In this document: piece after piece, positions 24,771-40,700 of the stretch
Position numbering within the stretch: the stretch's first letter is position 1
How the letters are laid out: every line of letters begins with the position of its first letter
Origin: Halichoerus grypus
Lineage: Eukaryota; Chordata; Mammalia; Carnivora; Phocidae
NCBI RefSeq assembly: GCF_964656455.1
Contig: NC_135714.1
Location: 81,861,903 to 81,925,902 of the forward strand
DNA: 64,000 nt
Direction of reading: 5' to 3'
Notes under the pieces: model-generated
Database searches by the model: none
Seen by the model: the letters and a program-made list of their open reading frames with translations, nothing else
What the model was told of the DNA's origin: nothing
Position numbers and translations under genes: made by a program

Positions 24771-26339
24771 CTTTCCTATTTTTAAAAAGAGTTTAGAGGC
24801 CTTGTCATTTCATTTATTGCTCTTTACTCAGCTTCTTTGGAGGTTTTTGCCTTTGCGAGGATAGTTCTTTGGGATTTCGTAATAGGGAATTAAGATAAGA
24901 GGGAGAGCTGGAAAGGAAGTCTTCCGGAAGGGCTTGCAGAAGAATTACTCAGAGAACCTTTAGAGAAGATTTGAGAAAAGTTAAGTGTATTTTATGAATA
25001 AAATGGGTGGGACAGAAAAGAGTTTTCAGAATATGTTGCTGTGGTCAGGAAATCTCCCTCAAGTGTTGAGAAATACAAGTAGAAGAAAAGAGATCTGAAA
25101 AATGTAATTCGTAGTAACTTTTTGGTTGCCTAATTGTGTATGTACCTTGACAAAAAGAGTCACAGATTCAATGCAGATACAGACAATTAAATACATAATA
25201 CATAAATGAGTGAGTGAGTGAGTGAGTGAATGAACGGGTAAGAGCCTGACCAGCGTTGTCATCTGGGTGGAGGGTATTTCGTATCTGCATTAGAATTACT
25301 GCAGGCTATCCCAGGTAATGGGTCATAACCAGAGAATTTTGTGGCATTTGCCTTAGAAGGGGCAGTTTGATTTTCAAATTCGCAAGATCAGGTGATAATT
25401 ATTTCATTATAGTAAAGGTGCTTTAATAGAACTATATCCTGATGAGCCTATTAAAATAAATTTATATGTGAATGTGTGCAAAGCATTGAACAAATTGATC
25501 TGTTTGATGAGATTGCTTAATATTTTCCAATTAAATTGTATTTACAAATATAATTATTTCAATTTTAATGTAGGTGGCGTGGAGCTTCGTGAGCATGTAT
25601 ATATTTTGTTACAGATAATGTTCAGCTAATATGTGTAGTTATCTTTAATGCACCTCCTAGTTATGAGAGTAGAACTTATTAATTTAGCAAAGAATGATTG
25701 CTCTAGCAGATGCCATCCAGTCACCTGGTAACTCTTTAAATATATGCTGTAGATTGGGGACTTTAAAACCTAAGCTTGATTTTCACATCATTACCAATTG
25801 ACTTTTTTTTTCCTTTCATAAGCTTATTTCTGTTCTGTGAGCAGTTTTATTAGAAAATAGCCTCAAGGAAGCATTAATAGCATACAATCAAGAGAGTGAT
25901 GACCTCATTAGAGTCACATGTGGTTTCTCTTTACGAATTTACAACACGATGAGTGGTTGGTAGAATAGTCCTACTGCATCCTTAACTGTATTCTTAATAA
26001 TAATCTCACTACGGATACCAAGCACAAATAGCTGCTGAGCTTATGTGTAGGATATTAAATTTAAAAACCTGGTGGTAATCTTTCGCAAGAAGAAAACTAA
26101 AGTGGGAATGACTAGCAGGACAACTGATGGATACTTTAAGATAGTTTTTATTGATAAAGATGATACAGGCGACACTTCATTTTGAAAAATTAATTGGATA
26201 GTTTGGCAAACATTTGATCTCATCACTAAGGACTGGCTCTGAACTTTTGATATTTTAAAGTATTGCTCTATCTTCCTAGTCCCCTTTTCAGTTTTGGGTA
26301 TTGGAGTTACTAAATCCCAGGACTGGGGTCCCTAAACTA
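24771..26339. other. Unassigned intergenic sequence with GAGT microsatellite
   Basis: (GAGT)n at about 25207-25228. No gene or transposon recognised in the remainder. Confidence 0.5.
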
Positions 26340-26630
26340 TTTGGACCTAGTCTGTAGCCATTAAACACAGTGGTTATCAAGCATTTGAAATGTGGTGAAT
26401 CTGAACTGAGATAGCTTATAAGTGTAAAATGCACACCAAATTTCAAAGACTTCCTTTGAAAAAAAAAAGAATGTATTTCTTTTGTAGTTTTTAAAAACTA
26501 TATTTTGTGTATATATATGTTAAAATAATTAATTTTGTCTGTTTCCTTCTAGTTTTTGATGTGACTACCAGGAAAATTTAAATCACATACGTGGCTCACA
26601 TATTTCTATTGAATAGCTTTGCTTAGACTT
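26340..26630 (+). mobile_element. hAT-Charlie element (MER1-like)
   Basis: The order GTAGCCATTAAACACAGTGG, GCATTTGAAATGTGGTGAAT, AAGTGTAAAATGCACACC, TTTCAAAGACTT, then GTGACTACCAGGAAAATTTA and ATTTCTATTGAATAGC follows MER1-type elements. Diverged but clear. Confidence 0.75.
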
Positions 26631-29600
26631 TAGAAAAATTGTCATAGGATTGTGCGTCTAGTGACATTATTTGCTTAGGTGTCCGTGAATATGTAAGCTT
26701 TAATAATTCTATTAGCCCAAAACATTCTAATCATGTGTCTCCAAATATGTACCTATTAAATTCTTTTTTAAAAAAATTTTCTCATGAAGCTAAGATGTTG
26801 AAAAAAATAGCTTGCTCTTAAGTTTTTGGTGACTGAATGACTTCTTGTTAACATAATGACAATTTTTGGTAATTCCAGGCAAGGTTGGTAGGCCATCTAA
26901 TTTTTCAAGTCTAGGGAAAGCAAAAAATGTCAGCTTCCCTGATGGAAACGGCTTTGAACTAACGTCAGAAGACCTGGGTTAAAGCTAAAGCTCTCTTGGC
27001 CACTTACAAAGGGTCTGCATGTTCTCCGGTAATAAATTATCTTGCTGGGAGCCAACAATGTGCTTCCATATCTATAAGAAGGGGAAAATTAACAATAGGG
27101 GTCCAACTTATCCACAAGGTTGTTGTGGAAAATGGAATCATAATTTCAGTAAAATCTTTTGTAAATTGTTATTACATATATAAGGTGTGATTTTGTTACC
27201 TTTTAATATATGGGCAGGAGAGGTATATGTATATTTGTTTTATTATGTTTTTTGAAGGAGAAAAATATATATGTAGTATTTATTTGGTAAAGCTCTTGCA
27301 GAGCTAAACTGAGATTTACATTTACTCTCTGCCCCAGCTTCCAGCTAGAGATAATGACCTTAACTACTTCTGTTTTCAGCTCTTCTGGGGCTCATCACTA
27401 CAACTGTAAATAATAAACTTACATCCTTTTCTGTAAGTAGTGGCTAAGTGACCCCGTGCTATTGAATAAAAGAGAATTTAGCTCAGGAACACTACCTCCC
27501 AAGTTAAATAACCTGTATCACTTTTCAATGCTTCTATTGCTTTTCTTTTTAACCTTAAATAATATAATTAAACCTATTCTTTTTTCCATTAACTTCGACA
27601 GTGTCTCTTTCTCCTTGTGTGAAATACAGGCATTATTGTCCCTCCTGCATCTCTCACCTCTCCTCCTTCCCTTATCCCGTAACTTCTTTCAACTCTGCCA
27701 TTATTTTGGATCTTTTAAGTTTGGGTTCAACCTTAAATTCTGTCTACTGAATAATTCCAAAATTGAGAGGCTATGAACATATCTTACATTATTATGATTA
27801 GGATAAAGTGTATTCACAGCAGAATCCAGGAGTGAGGTTTGCTTTACCTCAAAGGGTCTTTGTGCTATTTTGTGGAGGCTTCCTCCTTGTGGACTTAAAA
27901 GTCATACTTGGAGAGAGCAAGCAGTATGCTCTTCTCTTCCAACAGGCAGTTTATGTATCAGGTGATCATTAAGTACAAGATCCACTTAAGTCATTGGAGC
28001 TTGCACTTTCATGGGAATTTTTGCCTACGTGACACTTTGCAATGTCTTCTAGAGAATAGTGGAAACCTGCCTCCCAATGTCCATAATAGGAAAGTACAGA
28101 TTATAATTGGTTATTATTGTTGTCCGTCACCTTGGGATAAAAGAAGCAGGCAGATTACTTCTAAGGACAGGTTCAGTGATCTGTAGACTTTGACCCTGAA
28201 TTAATTAATTTTAAAAAAATCTAACCTTTTTAAAACAGAGTGGAGGGAGTTATCAAAAATCTCATGCCTTTGAAACAATTAAAGAGAGAGATGCAGGTGA
28301 GTGGAGTTTGAGAATCCAGTGGGGGTGATAGTTGATTATTAATTGAGTAGCAAATAAAGGGATTTTTTTGGAAATATTTAGACTAATGTTTGTATACTAT
28401 GGGTGTGAATCTTTTATTGCTTTAGTAAAATACCTTATTCATTAATTGGGCTCAGCAAGGAGGGGAATCCTTCTTGATCTTTGGCCAAAACTACCCCCTA
28501 AAATAGACCAAGACACTAAGAGTAGGAAATATAATTCTGTGTCATTAAATTGTTTCTCTTGAAGGTTGCTATTCTAAACATCCAAATCGCATATATTCTT
28601 TTGGGAATAATCTTGACTGTGTGTTTTCCCTTCCCGCATTAAGAAAAAAAGTCAAAAAGCAAAATTTAAAAAAAAAGAAATCACTGGTTGCATCTTCCCT
28701 TAACTGTTTCTTCCCTATAACATACTATTTGGCTGAAATACTTTTAGAGTTTCCTCAATACCTATAGAAAAAGAGGCAAAACTTTTCCAGGGTACAGCTT
28801 CTATTTACGCTGCAACCTTGTATAACTACTTACTTGTCTGTATTAGCGGTTACATTTAATTTTTGTCGTTGATGTTTTGAGGTTATTGTTGTTCATGTTT
28901 GGTTTATAGGGTAGGTATTGTGTTAAACGATTTGCACGCATTCTTTTACTAAATCCTCTCAAAACCTTAATATCGCCATTTTAGAATTGAGAGACTAACC
29001 TGTGGAAGCTAGACTTGCGCTCACTCTAACTCAGAGCTCGTCGTTCATTCGGCCCCTGTGCGCCACACCCACCATACGCCGCTTGGAGAACAAAGCAGTG
29101 TCACGTAACACTAAGTGTTATGCTCCTGTCCTCACTTCACCTCGCCTGCCCGTAGTAGCTGCAGGTCAGGAAAAGCCCTCCCCTTCGAGCTTCAAATCTT
29201 GGCCAGACAATACATTCTTAGAGGGAATTATCACCTAGGATATCTTTTCATCACTCCTGTGCCTAAAATAATACTTTGGACTAGTAGGTGGTAAAAAAAA
29301 CTTTATTGATGATAATAATGATTATTATCTATTAGCATTTGGTATTAATAGCAGAGTTCAATTTCTGTTCCCTTCCCACACACATTTCTTAAAGCTTCAA
29401 CCTTTGAAATCTTCCCACACTTCTCTATCCAGACAGTTTGACTTCAGATCCATACTTCACACTCCGAACCTCCTCAGAGTGGGAAGCACAGCTATCAGAA
29501 CTGTTCTTCTTTTGAAATAAAAATTCACACCAATTCTAGGGAGTGGGCCGGATCCCAATAACAGGATGGAGCTGAGACTGAGCACATTTTCTTGGATGCC

Positions 29601-30030
29601 AGAGTTTCATCTGATACTTTACTGAACCGTAAGTCTTAGGTAATAGAGGCATTAATTAAAAACCGCCTCTTGTAGCACACGAATGACAAACAATCATACA
29701 GCCCTCGGCAAGTAAGTGGGCTTTACTGCAAAGCCAGAGAAAACCTCATCTGGGCCTCCTCTAATCTATCAGATCATCCAAGCTCTTTGAGATAACTAAA
29801 TGGCATTGCAACGGGAGCAGCAGGGTTGGGGCTGACAGTTTTTCTTTTAAGTGCTTTCATTTGCTTTAGTTTTAGTTCCAAGCAAAATACTCTAAATCCT
29901 GCACAGTGCTTACACTTAAAATTTAAATGCAGCATTATTATATGGCACTGCAACACTGGCAAAAGATAGCCCTCACTCTGCCAATATATTGCCAGCACAC
30001 CAAAAAACCTCCTCCCTTATCAGAGCGTAT
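26631..30030. other. Unassigned intergenic sequence
   Basis: Possible MIR-like core at 26960-27160 and another near 28910-28995; both weak. Open frames at 27456-27776, 27908-28186 and 29002-29238 show no domains. No gene seen. Confidence 0.45.
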
Positions 30031-30034
30031 GTGC

Positions 30035-30092
30035 GTGCTCTCTCTCTCTCTTTCTTTCTCTCTCTCTCTCTCTCCCACACACACACACACAC
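30035..30092. repeat. CT then CA microsatellite
   Basis: (CT)n with a TTTC interruption, followed by CCC and (AC)n. Confidence 0.93.
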
Positions 30093-30857
30093 CTGATCCT
30101 AGAGGAGGTTAATGAAGACCTGACCCTAAATTTCTGTGTACAAGTAAGGTTTTGTACCTTAAAGCATTGCAAACATTATCTTGTTTAAGTGTGCTTGAAT
30201 TGACATGGTCCAGACCTACATTTGGTCAACAAAATAAACGTGTTCCAGAAATCAAACAAATCTGTATTTAAAAAAAAAAAAAAAAATCTCAAATTACTCG
30301 TCCTTTTTGCCGTTTTCCTCATTATCAAAACACATCCCTGAAACCAGTGATAGTCAAAATATCTCATCATAGATGTGGCATGGGGCACTGACTTATAAGA
30401 ACAGATGGCCTCACTTTTACCAGACATTATCCTATCGGGAGCTGGATCCTAGAGAGATCTGAGGTCCCAGGGGTGGGACCAGAGCTGCTGTGGGGGCTCT
30501 TGGGGGGGAGAGTAAGCTTAGGATAGCAGCTATTTATCAATGATACTGAAACATTTCAATATTTTAACAGCTTATCAGATAAATGTTAACATTGCTAAAA
30601 GCTCATTTATATTAATAGGTAATCCTAGAATCATGACACTTAGAGAAGGTTCTAATCTAGTGGTAGACTAGAAGGGTTTAGAAATTCTCACAGGTGTTGG
30701 AAAGGGATCTCGGTCTTGCCAATTAACTTTGAATATAAATATGAGTAGTTCTAACCCTGGGTGTCACTAGAAAAATCAAGGAGGGAAAAAGTTATATCTT
30801 GTGTCCCCGTGCATCATAATCTCATTTAATTATCTCAGTAGCCCTGTAGGACTATAT
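30093..30857. other. Unassigned intergenic sequence
   Basis: A run at 30270-30286. No gene or clear repeat. Confidence 0.5.
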
Positions 30858-31232
30858 TAGTTCACTAGGACTACCATAATAGAGTACCACAGATTGAGTG
30901 GCTTCAATGAGAGAAATATACTTCTTCACAATTCTGCAGGGAAGAAATGCAAAATTAAGGTGTCAACAGGGCTGATTTCATTCTGATACTTCTTTCCTTG
31001 GCTTATAAAAGGCTATCTTCTCCCTGTGTCTTCACACGGTTTTCCCTGTATGTGTGTGGTCCCCTAATTCCCTCTTCTTAAGGACACCAGTCATATTGGA
31101 CTAGGGTCCTTCTTAATGACATCATCACTGTGTCACTTTCAAGACCCTATCCCTAAACACAGGCACAATCTGAGGTTGTTGGGTTAGGACTTCAACGTAT
31201 AAATTTGGGGGAGCACAATTCAGTGCATAGCA
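30858..31232 (-). mobile_element. MaLR solo LTR (MLT1-like), reverse
   Basis: Reverse-complement MLT1 order: TATTAGTTCACTAGGACTAC, AGAGTACCACAGATTGAGTG, GGACACCAGTCATATTGGAC, GACCCTATCCCTAAACAC, GGGGGAGCACAATTCAGTGC. It ends about 60 bp before the tubulin pseudogene. Confidence 0.9.
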
Positions 31233-31289
31233 GAAATGTAATAATATAGCCCCCCCTTGTAGAACCATATTTATATAGTCAGTACATTA

Positions 31290-33092
<1,803 letters not shown>

Positions 33093-33099
33093 AAAAAAA

Positions 33100-35622
33100 T
33101 ATTAAAAAGTTTATAAAATCTTTTTAGAAGTCACTTTCATTAAGGCATATTTTATACCTAAAATAATTCCTATTTTAAGTGTACAGCTTGAGTTTGGGCA
33201 AATAAGTATACCTTCTAACCCACGCCATGATCAAACTACAGAAACTTCTATCATCTCAAAAATATTGCCTGTGCTTATTCCCTGGCACACCACTCCCCTT
33301 TATCCCTGGCTCAAGACAGACACTGGCCTGATTTCCTTTCTAGTGTTTCATAGAAATGGAGTCATAAAGTATGCACACCACTATCCCTGGCTTCTTTTTT
33401 ACCACATGATGCATAATGTTTTTGAGATTCATCCGTTTTTTGGGTGTATCAGCAGTCTGTTCCATTTGACTGCTGCATGGTAATCCATTGTATGACTCTA
33501 CCACAATTTGTTTATTGTGTATAGTTTTGGCTATTATGAAAAGAGCTAAAATGAGCCTTTGGTTATAGGTCTTTGTATAGCCAGGACATGTGTTTTCATT
33601 TCTCTTGGGTAAATACATAAAAGTGGAATAGTGTGTCATATGAGAAGTATGCATTTAACTTTTGAAACTTTTTTTTTCAAGAAGAATCTGCTACATTGTT
33701 TTCCAAATGGTGTATTATTTTACATTCCCACTAGCAGTATATGAGAGTTCTAGTTCCTCCATATTCCCTCCAACACCTGGTATTATTGGCCTTAATAATT
33801 TTAGCCTTTCCTGTGGATATGTAGTGGTATCTCATTGTAATTTTAAATTTGCATTTTCTTGATGACTAAATGATATTGAGTTTCTTTCCATGTGCTTATT
33901 GGAAAATCGTATATCTTCTTTTGTGAATTGTCTTTTTAAATATTTTTCCTGCTTTTAGTGGATGGACTTATTTTTAAGTTTTTTGAGTTCCTTACGCATT
34001 CTAGATATAAGCCATTTATCAGACGTGTAATTCCAATATTTTCTTCTATTCTTTAGCTTGCATTTTCAGTTTATTAGTGCTTATTTCAAGAGCAGAATTT
34101 TTAGTTTTGATAAAGTTCAACTTATTTTGCTTTCAATTTTGCCCTTTGGTGTCCTATTTAGGGAACCTTTACTGACTCTATAGAAAGCAAAAGTTATAGA
34201 TGTGGATTTAGTGTTTAAATTTATGACACATTTAAGTTGGTATGTGTGTAGTATGACGTAAGTGTTGACCTTTTTATGCACATGAGTAAACTATTGTTCC
34301 AGAACCATTCCTTTCTCCATTGAATTATTATGGCACCCTTGTCAAAAATCATTTGATATATATGCGTGTGTGTATAGGGAAATATCACATATTTACTTAT
34401 TTCTGCAATATCTATTTTGTTCTATTAATTAAATTCTATCCTTAGGTCAGTACAAACTGTTTTGATTACCGTAGCTTTATAGTAAGTCTTCCAATCCAGG
34501 AGTATAAGTAGCCCAAGCTTATTCTTAAAAAAAAAAAAAAAAAAGATTTAGTAATTCTAAATTCATTTTATTTTCATATGAACTTTTGAATTACCATCAA
34601 TTTCTATAAAAACTGAAAACTGGATTTAGAATGGAATTTTGATAAATTCATCGATCAATTTAAATAGAAATGACATCTTAATATTGGGTAGTTTAATCTA
34701 TGATCTGGTGTTCTTTAATTTCTCTCAGAAGTTTAACAGTTTTAAATGTATAAGGAGTGCACATATTTTGTAAAATTTATCCCTAAGAACTTTATATTTG
34801 TTGTAAATGGTATATCTTTTCAACTTTCTTTTTTTTTTGTTACTAAATAAATCAGTTGATTCTGTTAATTAATCTTACATTCCATAAGCATCACAAATCT
34901 GTTTATTAATCCTAGGAGTTTTTTTGTGGGTTTCATAGGATTTATGCAGATTCTGTCATCTTTCTTTCCAGTCTATATATGTTTTTATTTCTAGCATTAT
35001 TACATTGGCTAGGACCTAACCCCCACCCCTCTCCAGCCCAGAACAATGTTGAATAAAAGTGATAAGAGAGAATATGTTTAGTTCTTAATTTTAGAGAAAA
35101 GCATTTATTTTCACCACTTATATGAGCTAGCTGTAGGTTTTCATAAATGTGCTTTATCAGATTGAGGAAGTTCTCTTTTAATCCTAATTTGATGAGATAT
35201 TTTATGATAAGTGAATATTGAATTTTATCAAATGCTTTTTCTGTATCTATTGAGGTAAGCATATGGATTTTTTTCCTTTATTCTGCTAGTATGTTGAATT
35301 ACAATGACTGATTTTCAAATGTCAGATAACCTTGGATTCCCAGGATAAATTTCACTTAATATTTTTTATATTGCTGAATTCTAGTTGCTAATATTTAGTT
35401 AATAGTTTGGGTTATTTTTGGTATTTATGTTCATGAGGGCTATTGACCCATAGGGTTTTGTTTTTTTTTTTCTTTATTGTAATGTCTTTGGCTGGTTTTG
35501 TTATCAGGATAATATTAGCCTGTTGGAATTAGCTGTGAAGTATCCATCCTTTTTATCATTTATGAATCCCTCTTTATCAAGTGATTTTTCTCATGATTAT
35601 AGTTCACAGTTTACTTCTTTGG
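33100..35622 (-). mobile_element. Old L1 (L1M-type), 3'UTR and ORF2
   Basis: Reverse-complement L1 from the 3' flank (GGAGTCATAAAGTATG near 33360, ACCACAATTTGTTTATTG near 33500) through ORF2. The minus-strand frame at 34942-35262 includes SIDTEKAFDKIQYS, a reverse-transcriptase block, followed by LIKLGLKENFLNLIKHIYEN. Many stops. The younger L1 at 35642 splits it, and it probably resumes at 36688. Confidence 0.88.
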
Positions 35623-35641
35623 GGGCATCTATATCATTTTA

Positions 35642-36668
35642 TTTTTTAAATTTTATTAATTTAATTTATTTATTTATATTATGTTCAGTTAGCCAGTGTA
35701 TAGTACATCATTAGTTTTTGATGTAGTGTTCAGTGATTCATTAGTTACATATAACACCTAGTGCTCATCTCAACACTTGCCTTCCTTAATACCCATCACC
35801 CTGTTACCCCCTCCCCCTCACCCCTCTGAAACCCTCAGTTTTTTTCCCGGGGTCCATAGTCTCTCATGGTTCATCTCCCTCTCTGATTTCTCCTCCTTCA
35901 GATTTCCCTCCCTTTCCCTATGGTCCTCTGTGCTATTGTTTATGTTCCACATATGAGTGAAACCATATGAAAATTGTCTTTCTCTGCTTGACTGACTTCA
36001 CTCAGCATAATCCCCTCCAGTTCCATCCATGTCGATGCAAATGGTGGGTATTCATCCTTTCTGATGGCTGAATAATATTCCATTTTATATATGTACCACA
36101 TCTTCTTTATCCGTTCATCTGTTGAAGGGTATCTTGGCACCTTCCACAGTTTGGCTATGGTGGATATTGCCGCTATGAACATTGGGGTGCATGTGCCCCT
36201 TCTTTTCACTACATCTGTATCTTTGGGGTAAATACCTAGTAGTGCAATTGCTGGGTCATAGGGGAGCTCTATTTTTAACATCTTGAGGAAATTTCATACT
36301 GTTTTCCAGAGTGGCTGTACCAGCCTGCATTCCCACCAACAGTGTAAGAGGGTTCCCCTTTCTCCATATCCTCACCAACATTTGTTGTTTCCTGTTTTGT
36401 TAATTTTTGCCATTCTAATTGGTGTAAGGTGGTATCTTATTGTGGTTTTGATTTGTATTTCCCTGATGGCTAGTGATGTTGAGCATCCTTTCATGTGTCT
36501 GTTGGTCATTTGTATGTCTTCTTTGGAGAAGTGTCTGTTCATGTCTTCTGCCCATTTTTTGACCAGGTTACTTGTTTTTTGACTGTTGACTTTGGGAAGG
36601 TCTTTATATATCTTGGATATCAGCCCTTTATCTGTAATGTCATTTGCAAATATCTTCTCCCATTCTGT
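35642..36668 (-). mobile_element. Younger carnivore L1, 5'-truncated, perfect 19-bp TSD
   Basis: About 1.03 kb holding the L1 3'UTR (35642-35930) and the ORF2 C-terminus. The minus-strand frame 35940-36281 reads [18 protein letters not shown] and later WYIYKMEYYSAIRKDE; 36372-36674 overlaps the preceding ORF2 part in another frame. The repeat GGGCATCTATATCATTTTA flanks it identically at 35623-35641 and 36669-36687. It entered the older L1 and is far better preserved. Confidence 0.96.
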
Positions 36669-36687
36669 GGGCATCTATATCATTTTA

Positions 36688-37430
36688 GATTGGATAATGA
36701 CTATTTGGAACTTTATGTTGTTGATGTGTTGCTTTGCTGTATTTTGTTGTCTTTATCAAAGATTGTCAGACCTTGTCCTGGGAGGTCTTTAAATATGTTG
36801 GGTTTTTTCATTCTTCTAGGGTTTGTTTTTAGGCTGTTCTAGGGTTTATCTAGAGTCACCTTTACTCTAGGGGTATTTTAGCATGACTACTAAAGTGTGA
36901 CTCTTGTGGGATCATCAATCAAGGTGATCAATGAGGATTTTCCAATATAGCTTGTCAGACCCTGAATGTCTTTCTGCCCTGTATGATGTCTAGGAATTTT
37001 CAGCTACAGCTCTTTTTTGCCTGGTTTCATGAAGTTTTACCCTAAGCGTATGCACAGTTTAATATCCCATTATCAACAGATAAAAAGTTACCTATATGCA
37101 GATTTTTGGAGGTCTTTATGTAGCTCCTTCCTGTCTGGTACTCTGCTCCATGAATTCCAGCTATCGTAGTCCCCTTGCTCCAATCTATGTCTCCTCAACC
37201 CAGTGTGATTCTCAGGTTCTACTTAACGGTCCTCCTCTATGCAGCTGGTCTGAAATGTGTCAAAGTCAGGCCTTCATAGGGCTCACAATTTTGTTTCTCT
37301 CTTCTAATGGATCATGGTCCAGTTCTGCCTTTTGTTCATTGTCTGAAACAGTAGTTTAGTTTTTTAATTGTTTATAGGGGGATGATAAATCTGGTCCCCG
37401 TTTTTAACTATGGCCAGGAGTATAATGCTT
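36688..37430 (-). mobile_element. Probable continuation of the old L1, including 5' region
   Basis: The final part (TTTTGTTCATTGTCTGAAAC then ATAAATCTGGTCCCCG) resembles the reverse complement of an old L1 5' region. The middle is not clearly assignable; the segment may join more than one element. Confidence 0.45.
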
Positions 37431-37479
37431 TCACCCCTTTTTTTAGATAAATAAACTTAGATTAGAAAGACTTAAGTAG

Positions 37480-37755
37480 TATAGTGATGAGGAACAAGGA
37501 TTTGGGATTTAGGTTGGAATCTAAATTTTTGCTGTTAACTAGTTGTACAACCTGGGTAAGTTATGTAACTTTCTGTCTTGGCTTCCTATCTTTAAAATGG
37601 ATATGCTTATGTTTATGCTTATGATGATAACAACAATAAGAAAAAAGTAATATAATATTAGAAATTATTTCTTACCATTATTGTGACAATTAACTGAGAT
37701 GATGAATGTGAAGTGTTTAACATAATGCCTGGCATGTAGTGAATGTTGGATATGG
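37480..37755 (+). repeat. MIR SINE, near full length
   Basis: Sense MIR order with AGTAGTATAGTGATGAGGAA at the head, a GTACAACCTGGGTAAGTTAT core, CTATCTTTAAAATGGATATG, GACAATTAACTGAGATGATG and ATAATGCCTGGCATGTAGTG. Confidence 0.85.
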
Positions 37756-40700
37756 TGTTAGGCAACTAATGATATTGTCCATGATCACTTCAGTAGAATT
37801 CTGACTTCAAGTTCAGGAATGTAACATTGGTAGGCATGATAGATGTTTTTCCATTATTTATCAAAACTGTTTTTCTTTTAAAAAGTACCCAGACAGGAAA
37901 ATATATTCAGGTCCACCCACCAGACAAATCGCCTTGAAGCAAGGACAAAGTATACTCATTTAATGAAACATGAGAAATCTAGTTTGTGTTGGTGGGGAAA
38001 TTTTTAAGGAAAGATCTGTGGATAATCCATCATAAATTCTTAGCTCAGGATAACTATTATTTAATTAACCACAATGATGGATATCTTGAATATAGGTAAT
38101 AATTAACAGTTTCATAGTTTTGAGACTAGGTGTCATCCAAAGCATAACTTTTAAAGGACATATCCAGTTTTCTTTTTAAAACCCCACAAAATCTTGAATA
38201 ATCATGAGTAGGGCTCAACAGAGAAAAATCAGGGAAAGCTAGCACGTTCATTGTTGAAGGTTCATCCATGTCCTAAGTTGATCCTCATGATGGCAGGTAG
38301 ACAAGAAATAAGACACAGATTTGTCAGATGTGTAATGGAATATTTCAGCTCAGCAAGGGGAATTTAGAAGTCTTTCTCTGCTGGCTAATCACAGCCACTG
38401 TGTCGGCCAACAACATCTGCTTATTCTCAGATGACAACAGTGCCAGTTAATTAGCTCTTGTTTATGTTTTGACTATTGATAGACTTAAATTATATTCATA
38501 TTGTCATGCAGAATAAATACATAAAAAGGTTTAGCTTTGGTCTAAATACAGCCTTTCTATTGTTGCAGTGACATTTGAACTGTATATATATATACAGAAT
38601 AAAAAGATTATAATAAGTCAGGCATAAAAAATAGATCATCTAAATCAGATAATTAAAAAAAATCTGATTAATGATAATTTTGGATTGAAAACAAAATACC
38701 CTACTTCAACAGAAGTTTTAAGTTGATTTATAAAAATGCAGACATTATCTACGAAAGAGATTGGTGCTACAAAATGCCACTAATATCTCCGCCAAGTCTT
38801 CAATCCTCTTTTCACTTTGACTGTTTTAAAGATTTAATGCTATATTTGTTAGTATAAAGCATATTCTTTATGGAAAATTCTTGAACTAGAACGAATTTCA
38901 TTCTTTTATGACCATTAAAAAGCTTTCCCTCTTCTGATCCTTGTAAACTCTCTTCGAATAATACTTATGAAAAGTCACGTAAATGGTTTTTCTACAAGCC
39001 AGAATAACATATCACTTGCAGTAATTTAAACTGCAGAAAAGTTTGTTTCTTTGCAATACATTCTGTGTAACAAGGCTTCTGTTGAGGAGCTCAGTACAGC
39101 ATTCTAGGGGTATTGGAATATTTTCCTTCTGGAGACAAATGCTCCATGGTTGGCCTCCTCCAGCCTTTGCTATTCCCATTTAAAGACTTGTAGGTTGGAG
39201 TTGATCATAGGCAAAGCATCTTTCAAGGGAAGTGTATGTATTGGATATCATTGCTTTTTTCTCTACCTTCTTGCTTGCTTTTTTTCTGTCCCCATATCCC
39301 CCATCTCTCTTCTCAAAAAAACACAGAGACACCATTCAGTAATATAGACATGCTTGCTTGGGTGTCCTTGATTAGAAATAGTCCAGATATCAAGAAGCTA
39401 AAACCAAGATGATTATTTATATAATTCTTAAAGCTCGAAGTTTTGAAATACACTGCAAAAAATGACATTTTAAAAAAGCAGTTTTAAATACGTCATTCCG
39501 TCTCTACTACACTGCACTCACGTCACTAAGATAATTCAGCATTGAAAGCAGCTTAGGTAATCATGAAGTTGAAGAGCTGTCTGCCACTGCGGCTTTAGTT
39601 CCAAGGCTTTCCATAGAACTTCAACCAACATGACATTTTGATCCATTGTACCCAAGAAGTGCTCAAGGTTGATCAGTCAGCTTTCAACAGAAGAATTTGC
39701 TCCTGAGGGAATGGCAGCTATAATCGTATGGTATTTTTAGGAAAGTGATACACTGAGAAATAATATCACAATTATGTATTTATGAAGTGTTGGTTTCTAC
39801 AAACTGGAGATTTGATGATGATTGCTAGAACAAATCATTGCATTTCTAGAAAAAAAATTAAAAATGCACAGACACTGTCAACCAAATGGATTATGAAAAA
39901 TCTCAATCCTGTTATCATCTTAATGAATGCAGTAGAGAGTGTCATAAATGCCCTTACATCCTTGTCACATAGTGTGAGAATTACAAATAGAAAGACCAGA
40001 GAAATGGTAAACTGACTTCCTTTTCATGGAGTCTGATTTGTGAATCCTTTGTTCCTTTCTCACTTATTACAGATGCCTTTCATTAGTGAGCTCTCATATT
40101 CAGATAATCAGCCCCCAAATATTCATAATTATGGGAAGACAATACCACTGCCATTTTCACAGTCACATTATGATATTTTTAGTGAGTGGAATATAGTAAT
40201 TATTTATTAAAAGTAACACATGAAAATATGAATAAAATATCTTTATGTACAAAGACGTATGGCATGGTTTCTACCTAATATTTAATAATACACTTGCAAA
40301 TTGTCCCTGCATTAACATAGTACAAAACAATAAATACAAACATCAGGTCATATAAGAACACCAAGAAAATAGGGAAGTCTCCATGGATAGGAACTGTCGG
40401 CTCTGGAAACTTTAAACTCAAGGGAAGATCATGTCGTCATGAACCCACCTGCCTGGGCTGTCAGGTTAACTGCTCACAAATGTCCTTCCTAAAACTCGAT
40501 CTCCTAAGGATGTTCCTAAAAAATGTAGTAATGTGCTTTTTCACGTCTCAAATGACAGGAGAGGCCCAGGCTTCTTTTAGATTCTAAGAAATTATTGCAT
40601 GTCATCTGAACATCACTTTATTGGGACAGGCGACTGGCACAGACTGGAGAGCAGGACTGGAAGTCGGGACTGAGTCCACAAATCGAGTCTCCCTTCCTAT

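Noticed and set aside
35940..36674. Two overlapping minus-strand frames with clear protein similarity
   Set aside because: They are the C-terminal part of L1 ORF2 in a 5'-truncated element, not host genes.
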